Origin: Plasmodiophora brassicae
Taxonomy: Eukaryota; Endomyxa; Phytomyxea; Plasmodiophorida; Plasmodiophoridae
Direction of reading: 5' to 3'
NCBI GenBank assembly: GCA_039704465.1
Contig: JASFAU010000012.1
Location: 372,001-436,000, forward strand
DNA: 64,000 nt
The position numbers and the translations under genes are program-made. Positions 42,471 through 54,591 of the stretch are shown one piece after another. The notes under the pieces are model-generated. The model searched no databases, was not told where the DNA came from, and saw nothing but the letters and a program-made list of their open reading frames with translations. The first letter of the stretch is position 1, and each line of letters begins with the position of its first letter.

Positions 42471-44133
42471 AACGCAGGCGGAGGGCGACCCGGCGGGAGC
42501 CCGCAGCCATGAAGGGCCCGCCGCCAGGCGCCGCTCTAGAAGCTGCTAGCGATTTCTAACACAAATTCCTGCATAGAAACGGCATCTGGCCTCTCCTTCC
42601 AGGAAGGCGGCGTCCTCCCACATTCCAGTGGAGGAGCATAGTGGGAACGCAGGCGGAGGGCGACCCGGCGGGAGCCCGCAGCCATGAAGGGCCGCCGCCA
42701 GGCGCCGCTCTAGAAGCTGCTAGCGATTTCTAACACAAATTCCTGCATAGAAACGGCATCTGGCCTCTCCTTCCAGGAAGGCGGCGTCCTCCCACATTCC
42801 AGTGGAGGAGCATAGTGGGAACGCAGGCGGAGGGCGACCCGGCGGGAGCCCGCAGCCATGAAGGGCCCGCCGCCAGGCGCCGCTCTAGAAGCTGCTAGCG
42901 ATTTCTAACACAAATTCCTGCATAGAAACGGCATCTGGCCTCTCCTTCCAGGAAGGCGGCGTCCTCCCACATTCCAGTGGAGGAGCATAGTGGGAACGCA
43001 GGCGGAGGGCGACCCGGCGGGAGCCCGCAGCCATGAAGGGCCCGCCGCCAGGCGCCGCTCTAGAAGCTGCTAGCGATTTCTAACACAAATTCCTGCATAG
43101 AAACGGCATCTGGCCTCTCCTTCCAGGAAGGCGGCGTCCTCCCACATTCCAGTGGAGGAGCATAGTGGGAACGCAGGCGGAGGGCGACCCGGCGGAGCCC
43201 GCAGCCATGAAGGGCCCGCCGCCAGGCGCCGCTCTAGAAGCTGCTAGCGATTTCTAACACAAATTCCTGCATAGAAACGGCATCTGGCCTCTCCTTCCAG
43301 GAAGGCGGCGTCCTCCCACATTCCAGTGGAGGAGCATAGTGGGAACGCAGGCGGAGGGCGACCCGGCGGGAGCCCGCAGCCATGAAGGGCCCGCCGCCAG
43401 GCGCCGCTCTAGAAGCTGCTAGCGATTTCTAACACAAATTCCTGCATAGAAACGGCATCTGGCCTCTCCTTCCAGGAAGGCGGCGTCCTCCCACATTCCA
43501 GTGGAGGAGCATAGTGGGAACGCAGGCGGAGGGCGACCCGGCGGGAGCCCGCAGCCATGAAGGGCCCGCCGCCAGGCGCCGCTCTAGAAGCTGCTAGCGA
43601 TTTCTAACACAAATTCCTGCATAGAAACGGCATCTGGCCTCTCCTTCCAGGAAGGCGGCGTCCTCCCACATTCCAGTGGAGGAGCAGTAGGAACGCAGGC
43701 GGAGGGCGACCCGGCGGGAGCCCGCAGCCAGCCATGAAGGGCCCGCCGCCAGGCGCCGCTCTAGAAGCTGCTAGCGATTTCTAACACAAATTCCTGCATA
43801 GAAACGGCATCTGGCCTCTCCTTCCAGGAAGGCGGCGCCCTCCCACATTCCAGTGGAGGAGCATAGTGGGAACGCAGGCGGAGGGCGACCCGGCGGGAGC
43901 CCGCAGCCATGAAGGGCCCGCCGCCAGGCGCCGCTCTAGAAGCTGCTAGCGATTTCTAACACAAATTCCTGCATAGAAACGGCATCTGGCCTCTCCTTCC
44001 AGGAAGGCGGCGCGCTCCCACATTCCGCTCTAGAAGCTGTGAGCGATTTCTAACACAAATTCCTGCATAGAAACGGCATTTGGTCCCGCCTTCCAGGAGG
44101 CAGCGCCCTCCCACATTCCAGTGGAGGAGCATA
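42471..44133. repeat. 175-bp tandem satellite, nine units plus a partial
   Basis: Units start AACGCAGGCGGAGGGCGACC at 42471, 42646, 42820, 42995, 43170, 43344, 43519, 43692 and 43871, with a partial tenth unit from about 44027 (starting GCTCTAGAAGCTG). Units differ by single bases and small indels (173-179 bp). Each contains CTCTAGAAGCTGCTAGCG and TTCCTGCATAGAAACGGCAT. The array ends about 35 bp before the RecQ gene. Confidence 0.95.
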
Positions 44134-44169
44134 GATTTCACGATGTAGCTACATAGGTAGCTACATACA

Positions 44170-46121
44170 ATGGAGAGGATTCTATTTGCGCAGTTCAAAG
44201 ATTCTCCGGCCATCGCGCCAAATTGCAACCAAGCGCCGGTCGTCGTCGAACGCGAGGGCGTTGTAGTCTGTCTTCTGCTTGCACGTACCATGAAACGTCT
44301 CATGGTCCCGAACGAGAACGCATCATGCCATAAGATGGCTCGGCGGGAGATGGCTCGGCGGAAGACTTCAGGGACCGAGGAGCTCATGGGTGCAATGGGG
44401 ATTCGTTCTCTCCGACCTGGTCAACGTGAAGCAATAACGTCAATCGTGGACGGCCGTTCAACCTTGTTCGTTAGCCCAACAGGTTCCGGGAAGTCGCTTG
44501 TGTACCAGGCGGCTGCCAAGGAGCTTCCAGGCACTGGCATCGTCGTTTCACCGTTGAACAGCTTGATACTTGATCAGTATCAACAGGCCTGTAAATACTT
44601 CAAGGGCACAGTAGACATTGTCAACGGTTGTGCATTGTCAATGCACTATGTCGTTTCGACTCTAAATCGCATGTTGAACAGGTACCAGAACGCCGACTGA
44701 ACGACAGGCAATATATTCCCGTTTCGGGAAGGGACTGAAACTCCTGTTCATCAGTCCCGAAATGTTTGTACGACTATTCCAAGTGTGTCCATCGACTCTC
44801 ACACATGTTTCGTTCGTTACTTTCGACGAAGGGGACACCGCTATACAATGGGGAGAACGGTTCCGCGCAGACTATCATCGCGCTGCTCTGATCGCTGTGC
44901 GATTGCTCTGCCCTATTCTGGTATTGACGGCTACTCTGTCAAAGCGTCGTTTACCCCGCATGCTGATGCATTTCGACATCGATGCAAACAATGTCGTTTG
45001 GGCCCCGTCTGCACGCACCAATGTCGGGCATCGGTTTGTGCACTGCGAGGCCATGGCGAACGCAGACGCGATGCTTATTAATATCATCTCTCGTTGCGAT
45101 GATGGCAATGCGGCCATTGTCTACGTGTTGCGGCGAGAACACGCTGATAAGGTGCATGATCTGTTGGTCAAACATGTTCCTCCGTCTCGGCCGGTCTTCA
45201 AGTATCGTGGTGGTACGAAAACAATAGTTACCAACAGAGAGCTACGATGTCTAATATCTTCTTCCAGGTATGCCTGAACCTGTACGCGAACGTCAGCAGC
45301 TAGGCTGGGAGCAGCACCAGTCCGCCATTATGGTAGCCACGGTTGCTTTCTCCTTGGGTATCAACCGCATGGACGTAGGACTGATCGTCCAATACGGCCT
45401 ACCAAGCAGTCCAATGGATTTCGTTCAGCAGGCAGGGCGTGCGGCTCGGCGTCCCGACAGCAATGGCCAGTGCGTCACTATTTGCTGCAAGGAGATCGAT
45501 GCGCAGCAGCTGTCGAACATCCAGAGATGCTATTTGGAAGAAACCGTTGTGAAGGATCATGTACGCGACATTTGTGCTGCAGGTGACCATGGCGGTGTAG
45601 GTTATGTCGATGTCTCGGATCGGAATGGAACCACCAAGCTGTCTATTCTAACTTGGATGTACGCCAAAGGCATTATCGACATGGTCGAGACCGGATTTCT
45701 TCGCGTGCGGCCTTCGAGACGTGTCTGGACGAAACTGGATAATGGGAATCCCGGCACTTCGCAGGTCCTCCGTCAGAGTATCCAATCGAACAACAACACG
45801 TTCACCGCAACAAACTTGGAGCAGGTTCGACTAATTGCCGATGTTCGCGAACTTGACGAGCACGAATCCCAACGAGCGTCGCGTTTCGGCGGGCGCTGTG
45901 AGGTGATCCGCATTCTGAAACGTGACCTGAATTTGGACGACTTGGCGGCTGAAATTCTGAAGATTGGCAAGGACAGGGTCGATGATGACATCTCTGACTA
46001 CAACGAGATGCAACGTTTGGCTCAGATTGGTTCAAATCATCACTCATCCTGCTTCGCATGGGCCCTGAGCGCGTACTTCTCTGGCGCTTCCACGGCTACT
46101 CATTGCCCGGCATGCAATTAA
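44170..46121 (+). CDS. RecQ-type superfamily 2 DNA helicase
   Basis: Three exons (44170-44649, 44708-45212, 45268-46121) give an uninterrupted 612 residues. Helicase motifs: motif 0 IRSLRPGQREAI, motif I FVSPTGSGKSLVYQ, motif Ia GIVVSPLNSLILDQ, LLFISPEMF, motif II FDEGDTAIQWGERFRADY (usually DEAHCISQWGHDFRPDY), motif III LTATLSK, motif V VATVAFSLGINR and motif VI DFVQQAGRAARRP. The zinc-binding and HRDC parts are not recognisable; the C-terminus is divergent. Intron 1 (58 nt, GTCGTT donor) is the weaker junction, intron 2 is clear. Divergence in motif II, satellite upstream and recombinase downstream suggest a mobile or subtelomeric helicase rather than the housekeeping RecQ. Confidence 0.85.
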
Positions 46122-46158
46122 GACTCAATACATGCAGCACGATGTGCAATCTCGCGAC

Positions 46159-48899
46159 CTAGTTTAGTAAAGACAATTTCGCCGCAACGTCTTCCTTGGA
46201 AAGTCCTTTGCAGGCATTCCGGAGCTCGTTTAAAGTGCCCCGCACAGCCGTCCTTGTCAGCTTACGCGGCTTCCTGGTTGAGTTGGTCGTACGGGCCACA
46301 TGTGGGCGGTACCAGTCGCCCAAGAACCTGATGATTCGCGACTCCACCTTGGCAGCCATATCGTGAATACGACGGTCGTATGCCGCTTCCGTTTCTCCAT
46401 TCTGGGCTTCCACGTCATCATCAGGGTCCAGGAACAAAGGGCAATACTCCTCCACCAGCTGCTTCAGCTGGCTCTTGACCCGTGCGGCGTCGTACCTGAG
46501 CGTCTTAAGCCCAGCAGCATGCCAGGCGTGGAACGCAGTCTTGACGCTCATATCGGTGAGCTTGGGCACGGCGTCGTCCAACGTCCGCTCGGCTGCGGGA
46601 TGGCGAAGCTCGCGCTCGGGACCATCAGGCGACGACCTTGCTGGACCCCGGCCAGCGGCGATATCGGAAGTCGATTCCGCCTCTGCAGGAGGCCTGCCAG
46701 ACATCAGGACCTCCATAATCTGGCTCTGCGTTTGAGCCATTGCGAGGGCCTGTTGGCGGTTCTCTCGCTGCAGGTCCAGCACGGTGTCATGAAGCTGGAG
46801 AACCGTGTGGCATAGGCGCTCGACCGTGTCCGTCAGCGAGAAGACGTCCACGGTCAGTCGGGCCGCCACCTCCGGCTGTGCGTCTCGCAGCATGCTGCCC
46901 GGGATCGCGGTGATGTTCGCTTTGAGGAACTCGACGAGGATCTCCCCTGACCATCCCATCAGAGTCGATCTCGGCAAGCCGATCTCATCGCAAGCACGGC
47001 TCATCGTCTTATGCAAAGCTGAACCAACAATTGATTACGAATAGAGACGCCCAATCTCAACAGGCACTTACGGTGAACGGGTTGTTCGAGAGAGTCACCG
47101 GCTCCCTTCAACGTCTGCGGCAGGTACATGAGCATGCTGGCTGCGCAAACTGTCAGCAGTCCAGGGGACGTCCTGGACCATAGATGCCAGTTCGAACCGA
47201 AAACGGCGCGAACCCAAGCGTCGACACGTGCTTTCTCGTGAGTATTGTCTTTCACGAAGGCGAAAGACATCGGTTGCCCACCGGAACCGCTAGGCCAACC
47301 AGCCAGGACGCGACCGACCCTAGCGTCACCGGCACCCCCGCCCACGATGTACTCCAAGGCGGTGCACATCGATTCCAGGTTCCACCCGCCGCGATAAATA
47401 ATACTGCTGAGTGTTACCCCATCAGCAGCAGCAGCGGCCGTGGTAGCACCACGACGCAGAGAGTGGGACCTGGTTCGTCGATGCACGTGACCACCGAGGT
47501 CGCCCAGGCTAGGCGAGACCGACACGAGGTGCTCGTATCGGTCAACCAGCGTATCGAACATTCGGTTCAGATACGCTGACGCGCTGCTGGTGCCCCTTAT
47601 CCGTGGAAACAGTTCCTGCAAAGAACGACAATCAGAGGACGTAACGGACGGGCGAAGCAACAACAAGACGACCTGGCTTTGATCGCTGACTGTCGCGACC
47701 AGGCTGCCCAGTGCGTGGAACATATCGGCACGATAATCGTTCCGATCGCAGTAAATCAGCAGCGGCGCTTCGTTGGTAGTTTTCTGACGGCTGACCCCTG
47801 CAAGGGCAGCTCCAGAGCCGGCGTCCCACTGCAGGTCTGATTTCCGCATCAGGGCTGCATCGCTTGCACGGCCCAGGATGGCCCACTGGAACGCAATTAG
47901 GAATCTGACCGCGACACATTGTCAAAGGCGGTATACTCACACACAAGGCCGAGATTACCTGTCATGGGCAGCAGCCGCACTGGTGGCCGGTTCTCCCATC
48001 TCCAAGAACAGGGCGTGCCCAACCTGCTGGACGCCCTCCTTCTGCAGGGCAGGCGCCCGGTCGATGAAAGCGGACCCAGTGACATTGGCCCGCTCCACAA
48101 ACGCCTTCTTCACTGTCGACCGGACGGCCTTGTACCACTTGTCATCCAAGATGGCAAGTTCCGGGTTGTCCGCCTTGAACCGTTGCGCCAACGCGTCCCT
48201 CATCTGGGCCACGTAGGCGCTGGCGGTCTCCCATTTTCGAATCGAGGGCGACCTCTCGATCAAAAATGTGACGAACTGCTCGAACACATCGGGCGTGGCC
48301 TCGTCCACCGTCAACTGCTCCCATCGCCGTGCGGCGATAACCTGCCGCATGGCAGGATCGTCGAGGAAGCGGTTGAAGTGCACAAGGGCGCACCCGATCT
48401 GATTGCGCTTACTTCTGCCCATGGTCTGATCCTGGATCACCCGACGAATTGGCACCGGCAGTGCAGCTCGGACGAGAAGGCGAACATGGACGAGTACCAC
48501 GTCACCGGGACGCAACGAGATCTCATCGTCTGTTTGATCTTCGTTCGCAGTGATCTTCACCGCCCTATACGACGTCGACTCGGAAACCCCATTGCCGTCT
48601 CCAGTATCGTGGTCGTCAAGGACAGCGGTGCCATCGTCGCCCAACGCGGCCACGTCAACAGGCGTCGTACGATCGGGTTGATACGGCGACGGCAGCAACT
48701 CTCCTGTCGTTCGTCTTGTCGACCCGGTGGATGTCTGCAGAACGTCCACCTGTATCCCGGGATGTGACAGGTGCTCTTCGACGTAGTTGCCCAGAAGTGT
48801 CCTCAACTCGTCGACGTCCTTGCGCGCCCTAGACGACACCAGACGGCGTACAGTGCACATCTTCTTGAGCGCAGACTTGCTGGAGGAAGCGAATGCCAT
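46159..48899 (-). CDS. Tyrosine recombinase, Crypton-like
   Basis: Three exons (47959-48899, 47072-47904, 46159-47018) with 54- and 53-nt introns give 877 residues in one frame. The N-terminal half has a SAM-like core-binding segment (MGRSKRNQIGCALVHFNRFL..). The catalytic domain begins AILGRASDAALMRKSDLQW (first Arg region) and holds SHSLRRGATTAA (HxxR), IIYRGGWNLESM (H/W position) and the nucleophile in CTALEYIVGG; LAGWPSGS follows. The third exon adds a heptad-rich segment (LTDTVERLCHTVLQLHDTVL) and a basic C-terminus RTTNSTRKPRKLTRTAVRG. This architecture, with introns and no flanking LTRs, fits Cryptons; DIRS-type elements would carry a reverse transcriptase, none is seen. Confidence 0.8.
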
Positions 48900-49140
48900 C
48901 GTTAGTCGGCCCGTTAGAGTTATGACGCGTCACCACAGTCGACGCTGGTACGCACTGTGTCACAAAGTATTCGACTGGCAAGGACGCGTGACGTCACCTC
49001 GTAGCCTGCAGCAGTGTGATCACTGGCGACACGGGTGATATGTCGTTACCGATTCGCTGCGCGGATCGGTTCCTGCAACATTGTGCCCGCCTCGCTCTAG
49101 CGTCGTTGGGGCGAGCCGCCCTCTCGGTGGGTGCTTGCGT
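48900..49140. promoter_or_regulatory. Upstream region of the recombinase gene
   Basis: About 240 bp between the recombinase start and the minisatellite; presumed promoter by position. No specific element identified. Confidence 0.25.
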
Positions 49141-49570
49141 GTGGAGGCGCCCCGATCGAGGATATATCGTCCGTTTTATATGACATTGAATTTGCCAATA
49201 TCGTCCGTTTCATATGACAGTGAAATTCGTCCGTTCATATGACAGTGAAATTCGTCCGTTTCATATGACAGTGAAATTCGTCCGTTTCATGTGTGGAGGC
49301 GTCCCGATCGAGGATATATCGTCCGTTTTATATGACATTGAATTTGCTAATATCGTCCGTTTCATATGACAGTGACATTCGTCCGTTTCATATGACAGTG
49401 AAATTCGTCCGTTTCATATGACAGTGAAATTCGTCCGTTTCATATGACAGTGAAATTCGTCCGTTTCATATGACAGTGAAATTCGTGAAATTCGTCCGTT
49501 TCATATGACAGTGAAATTCGTCCGTTTCATATGACAGTGAAATTCGTCCGTTTCATATGACAGTGAAATT
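49141..49570. repeat. 26-bp minisatellite
   Basis: About a dozen copies of a unit around TTCGTCCGTTTCATATGACA followed by GTGAAA. A longer piece (GTGGAGGCGTCCCGATCGAG then GATATATCGTCCGTTTTATA) occurs twice, near 49141 and 49291, showing a higher-order duplication. Confidence 0.9.
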
Positions 49571-49694
49571 GGCAGGGGCGAGGCGGACGGAGGGGTGTGT
49601 GGGGGGGCTATTTATAGCGGTACCTGAAAGGCCGTGGCGCCGGGCCCTCCCTGGTTCTCCATAGTTACGTTATACAGTTAGGTGTATATACTAC
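49571..49694. other. Spacer left of the Ty3 element
   Basis: Contains CTCCATAGTTACG (inverted partner of the 42.2-42.4 kb motifs) and GTGTATATACTAC directly before the LTR. No gene. Confidence 0.4.
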
Positions 49695-49825
49695 TGTGTC
49701 CCCGACCTGCAGCTCCCACGGACGCCGTGCGGACTCCGTGCGCACTCCGTGCATGTCCGTCATTCTTAGGGCGGCCTAGCCGGATCACATGAGCTATTCT
49801 TGTCTTATAGCTTGGAGCCGGCACA
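49695..49825 (-). repeat. Ty3 element LTR (3-prime)
   Basis: 131 bp; on plus it begins TGTGTCCCCGACCTGCAGCT and ends GGAGCCGGCACA. Differs from the other LTR mainly by a 3-base indel (CACATGAGCT versus CACAGCT). Confidence 0.93.
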
Positions 49826-49838
49826 TTCCCCTCCTTCA
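49826..49838 (-). promoter_or_regulatory. Polypurine tract of the Ty3 element
   Basis: On the minus strand GAAGGAGGGGAA lies directly before the LTR start TGTGCCGG, the expected plus-strand primer for LTR elements. It fixes the element orientation. Confidence 0.8.
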
Positions 49839-50023
49839 ACGAAATGCTCCTCCTTGCAGGTGTCTTCAGTGGTGGTGTATCCTAATCATGTCTTCTCCTT
49901 AATATAGTCTAATTAACATAATTAAGTCTCAATCTTCGTAGAACACAGTTTTGGCTTCTGTCGTCACATGGCCGTCGGCATTAAAATAACCCAGCGCGCA
50001 TCCGGGAAAAAAGCATGACTAGC

Positions 50024-53000
50024 CTACTGGACTCCTTCCGCCTTAAGTAACTCCTTAACCTCATCAGCAAGGTGATGTTTCTCCTTCCTCATCCTGGCGG
50101 CATGTGCCTTCACCAGCTTCGGTACATTCATCGCCAACCTGCAGATTGGCTCCCATGAATCCTCCGCTTCAGAGAAACCCTTCCATCCGATCAACAATTC
50201 CAATTCCCCTGTCTCCGGACTGTGCCTGCAGTCCTTGAAGACTTCAATGGCGAAACGCTCATTGTCATAATCCATCTGTCGCTTCAGTTCCTCAGTGGCA
50301 TTCACTTTGCCATGTTCATAGAGGCGAACGCGGTCCCCGTGAACGGTTCGAGTGTCCGTCTCATTGAACATATTCCTCACCTCGTAGGTGTAGTTCTCGT
50401 GGCTATCAGTTATTTGATCTAGGCCCCGCCACTTCATAAAGAGCTTCTTGCCCGGAACCTTACCCGGTTCAGGCAATCCGATGAGTACATAGTCACCGAT
50501 CTGAAAGTTCGGTGCAGTTGCTCGTCGGTACGCGTCGCTCCTCTTCCTGTGTACGGCTCGGATTTTCTTCGATTGCTGCACTGCTCCCTTGTGCATTTCA
50601 TTCAGCGACGTCTGCAATTGCATGACTAGCTCCTGAATATGCTCCTTTGAGAGTGTAGCTTCCCCATACTTCTCATCCCCTGGCCTCTTGAACACTTGCT
50701 TCAGCGGGTTGTCTGGTTGACGTCCCATCATCACTGTCACTGGCGCATTCCCGTTGGTACGCGCCTGCGACCTGTGATTGATCGTGTGTTCAATGTTGTG
50801 GTTCAACCATGGCCAATCGTATTTGTCCCACTGCAATTCAGACAGAAGTGCTCTGACTAGTTGCAAGTAGTTCCTGTTGATCACCTCAATTGATCCATTA
50901 CTGTAATGCCCATAGGCAACAGTCGGGTGATGAGCAAATCCACATCGACGCGCCAGTTCCTTCACAACGTTTGCCAGAAAGCAAGACGCCATGTCTGACA
51001 CCATCAACTCAAACGTTCCGAAGATAGCCCTCCATTCGAGCAGTGCCTCTACAGTGGTTTCCGCATTGGGTGTATGGTCAGGAGTAATCTTGACCATGCC
51101 AGACAGATCATCCCTGATTATCAGGTTCCATTGCAGATCATGTCTTCCGCCCTTCTGAGCCGCCATCATGTATAGCCAATCCAAGTGAATCACCTGATCG
51201 GCCTAACACCATGAACAGCTGTTCCCAATGGCCTGGGAATCCTAACCCCGCCCCTTGTCGGTAGACAGTTCAAACACGCGTTGCAGAACGTCCTCATGTC
51301 CTCATCGCAGTGTGCCCAATGGCAGAACTCCCCAACTTCCTCAACGAGGCCTTCAGTCCTAGATGCCCACTGTTTCCGCCCGCATGAGCAATAGCGCATA
51401 GCTGCAGCTTCAGCTCGTTGCATTCGTCTGGTATGATCACCTGTCCCTTCCCTGTGACGAAGAGATCATCACCATTCTTCGGTCGTTTCGTTCCTCTGAG
51501 CCATTTCCTCTGAGCCTTACGGATTTCGTCCACGGTCGGCCATTGGAATTCCTTCCTTTGTAACGGCCGTACCCGATATCCGTCCTCAATTTGAAGCGTT
51601 ATCCTCCTGATCGTGCGTACCTCTAGGTGCTGGTCATCAGGCCCACCGTCCGGTGCACCCCACCGCGTCATAAGATCCGACCACACATTGTCCTCCCCCG
51701 CAATGTGTTCAATGACGTAGTTGACCCTCTGTATGTCCAGTGCCCATCGTTGCAGTTTCTGCGCCGTTGGCTTTGACACGTCCGTTGGTGAGAATATCCT
51801 CACGAGATTCCTATGATCGGTAAACAAACGAAACTGCTCGTTGGTTGTAACGAGATAGTCCAGTTTGTCAATCCCATCCTTGATCGCGAACCCTTCCTTC
51901 TCCACCGTGGACCAGTTCCGCTCTGGGCCCGCGAACTTGTGTCCGACGAAACCCAGCGGTTCATGTCGCTGCCCATGCACTGGTTTACCCAAGTCCTCAG
52001 GCGGAATCTGTGTGACTACCGCCGCGCTGTTAACCTCATTTGCATCTGAGAATAGGCATTGGATCCGGTCCTTTCGCGGGTACGCTAGTTGGACCGTGTC
52101 CGCCACTGCCATCTTCAGTTTCTCGAATGCCAGCGCATGTTCGGGTGACCATCCATATTTGCACAATCGCACCCTCCTGGCAATGGCTTTCGTCCCGCCA
52201 GGTTGGTCCTTCATTGCATCCTCGTATATCCTCTGTAACAGGTGTACCTTCCTGTTGTACTCAGGGATGGACCTACTCATCCACTGAGTTGCCATAAGGA
52301 ATTGTTGCAAGTCCCTTGCCGTCCTCGGCTGTGGTATCGCCATTAAAGCCTCAATCCTAGCAGGATCGTGCCTTACCCCTTCTGGCGTGAATATCCTTCC
52401 ACAGAACCGAACCTCTGTTGTGAAGAGCTCACACTTCTCCACGTTGAACTTGATGCTGTGCCGTTCGGCTAGCATCAGAGTCCGTTCCAACGTTCGGAAC
52501 CAATCATCCTCCCTTTGGGCATGCCCCATTAGATCATCGATCCATATGATTAGTTTGTGGAACATAAGTTCCCCGAACACCTCAAACATCCTCCCTTGAT
52601 ACTGAGGGGCGGAGTTCATTCCCCCCTGCATCGACCTCGTTGGCTTATACACCCCCTTATCTGTCATGAAGGAGAAGATCTCCTGACACGCTTCATCCGC
52701 AGCGGCATCATCCAGAAGCCTTTGAACGCGTCTAGCTTAAACCAGAACCTCGAGCCTGCCAGGTTCCTCAGTATCGCCTCCTGATGTGGCATAGGCCACG
52801 CCACGGCGACACATTTGGCATTAACAGCTCTGAGATCAACACAGAACCGCTTTCCGCCCCTGGCTTCGTCACCACCACCACCGGTGAAGCCCACTTCGCG
52901 TTGTAGTTTTCAACGACTAGGCCATACTTCTTCAATTGGGCGACGAATTCCTCCATGAAAGCACTGTCCTCCATACTGTACTTTCTGGCTCGGCACCTGT

Positions 53001-53163
53001 AAGGTTCCGCATCCGGTTTCAGCTCCGTGACAAATGGTGTAACCCTGGCTGGACCATCAGGTCCAATGCTCATACGCCAAACGTCCCTATATCTTCTGAC
53101 GAGTTTCCGAAGCGATTTCCCCATCGCTTGCGGTAGGCCATTCCTCAATGCGCGCTCGACCAT
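50024..53163 (-). pseudogene. Ty3 pol: reverse transcriptase, RNase H, integrase, chromodomain (frameshifted)
   Basis: Read from the right: RT entry ELKPDAEPYRCRARKYSMED and VENYNAKWASPVVVV (52768-53163), frame change, KRFCVDLRAVNAK and FWFKLDAFKGFW (52664-52894), frame change, GVYKPTRSMQGGMNSAPQYQ and the active site LIIWIDDLMGHAQ (a W-I-D-D variant of YxDD), RNase H (LFSDANEVNSAAVV, FRLFTDHRNLVRIF) to 51294. Two more shifts lie near 51330 and 51200 around the integrase zinc finger (FCHWAHCDEDMRTFCNACLNC). The integrase core keeps its acidic triad (LDWLYM, VSDMASCF, SNGSIEVINR) and ends with a chromodomain ELLIGWKGFSEAEDSWEPI. At least four frame breaks make it a pseudogene. Confidence 0.9.
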
Positions 53164-54448
53164 CCCGTCTATCTCCTTTCCAGGGAGTCTGTGGAATCGG
53201 TTCCGATCCTCACATCCTCTGTTTCCTCTTCCTCCCCTTCCCAGAGAGGTGGCATCTCGTTTGCCATATTGTGCACTTCATCCATGACGTCATTCCCCTT
53301 CTTCGGCGTGCTCTTAATGAGTACGTCCAGGGCCTTCTTTGGGTGGATACCCAAGTCGTCCAACAGCCTCTCCCTAGGATTATTTCCTTTTCAGGAATGT
53401 CCCATACAAGGCATCGGCGCCGGCGAGTGATCAGTTCGCCTGCCGTCGTCGTCAGTCCCAGATCCAGTATCATCACATGGTAGGCTGTGTGCTTCGTTTC
53501 TCTGTCTACCAGACAGAACGTTTCCGGCTTCTGGAGGTTCTCCATTGTTAACAATGGGTCCCGCTCCATTAGCTCGCGCGCTATGGTCAATGGCATCAGA
53601 ACGTCAACCGATGTCGCTCCACTGTCCAGAACCCCAACGTAGTCTTCCTCATGTCCGTTTACACGAACGACTACTTGGTCCCCTGTCCTCTGCGCCCCCT
53701 CCGACACTCTTCCTACCACTGGAAGCCATGGGTACTCTGACAAGTCGTCATCTTTATCAGATTTGGCCTTACGGGGTCCATCCCTTCCCGTTGGCCCCTT
53801 GCGGCGATCCTTCAGCAGGTCTGCGACCTGCTTCTTGGTAGGCTTCTTCGGGCAACGAAACGCTGGATGTCCAACCTCGTCACAGTTGAAACATCGCAGG
53901 TCCTTCCGGTGTCGTTTCGTGTCCCGGCCTCCATCGCCTCCTTCATCCGTCCGCGCCTCTCGCTTCCTCGGGGTGGGTTTGACCTTTCCCTTCCCCTTGC
54001 CATCCTCACGTCCCGGCTCCATGTACAACATCGTCTCCTCATACGATGCAGCTCGTTCCTTCAGCACCCGATAGAATTCCAAAGGGTCCTTCTGGAGATC
54101 GGTCTGGCGCTTCATGACGAGGGTCCGCATGAGCGCTTGTAAACCGGATGGGCGCACAGCACCCAGTAGGTACTTGACCAGGTTCTTCCGTCCCTCGCGG
54201 GACGTGAAGAGGTCCTGCCACCCGTTGCGCGCGACCAATTCCTCGTACTGCTGCACGAGGTTCACGACCCTTGCCGCTGGTGTGGTGATGGTCAGCTTCA
54301 TCGCCAGCTTCCGCATCTCCCGGTCGATGTTCGCGTCCGTCGAGCGATCCTGCTCCAGATGCCTCTTCATCCAGTCCATCAGGTCGCTCTCCGTCACCCC
54401 CTCGGCGTCCGTGCCGAGTTCCCACTTGCAGATCGCCCTGAGCAGACC

Positions 54449-54591
54449 TGTGACGACCGAACACGATGAGTCAACCACACGGATTGACCGACTGAGGTCG
54501 GTCCGCGCCGTGGACGTTTATTGTACCCAGTGCGCTACGAAGGAGCCCAATTTGGTGCCGGCTGAGTCGCCAACACGACTCAGTCGTGACA
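54449..54591 (-). repeat. Element B LTR (3-prime)
   Basis: 143 bp, matched along its length by 57278-57420. Confidence 0.95.

Larger units (their letters stand above)
42226..49690. mobile_element. Candidate composite element: satellite + RecQ helicase + tyrosine recombinase
   Basis: Between inverted AACTATGGA-type motifs lie a satellite, a RecQ-type gene on plus, a tyrosine recombinase gene on minus ending 37 bp away, and a minisatellite. Boundaries are inferred: no target duplication could be read because the Ty3 element abuts the right side. Cryptons use a tyrosine recombinase and leave no obvious terminal repeats, so ends are hard to call. Confidence 0.4.

Noticed and set aside
43956..44387. 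Minus ORF of 143 codons over the satellite end and the helicase 5-prime end
   Set aside because: Most of it is translation of the tandem satellite, and it lies antisense to the helicase exon.
49141..49570. CRISPR array
   Set aside because: The 26-bp units are directly adjacent without unique spacers, and the genome is eukaryotic.
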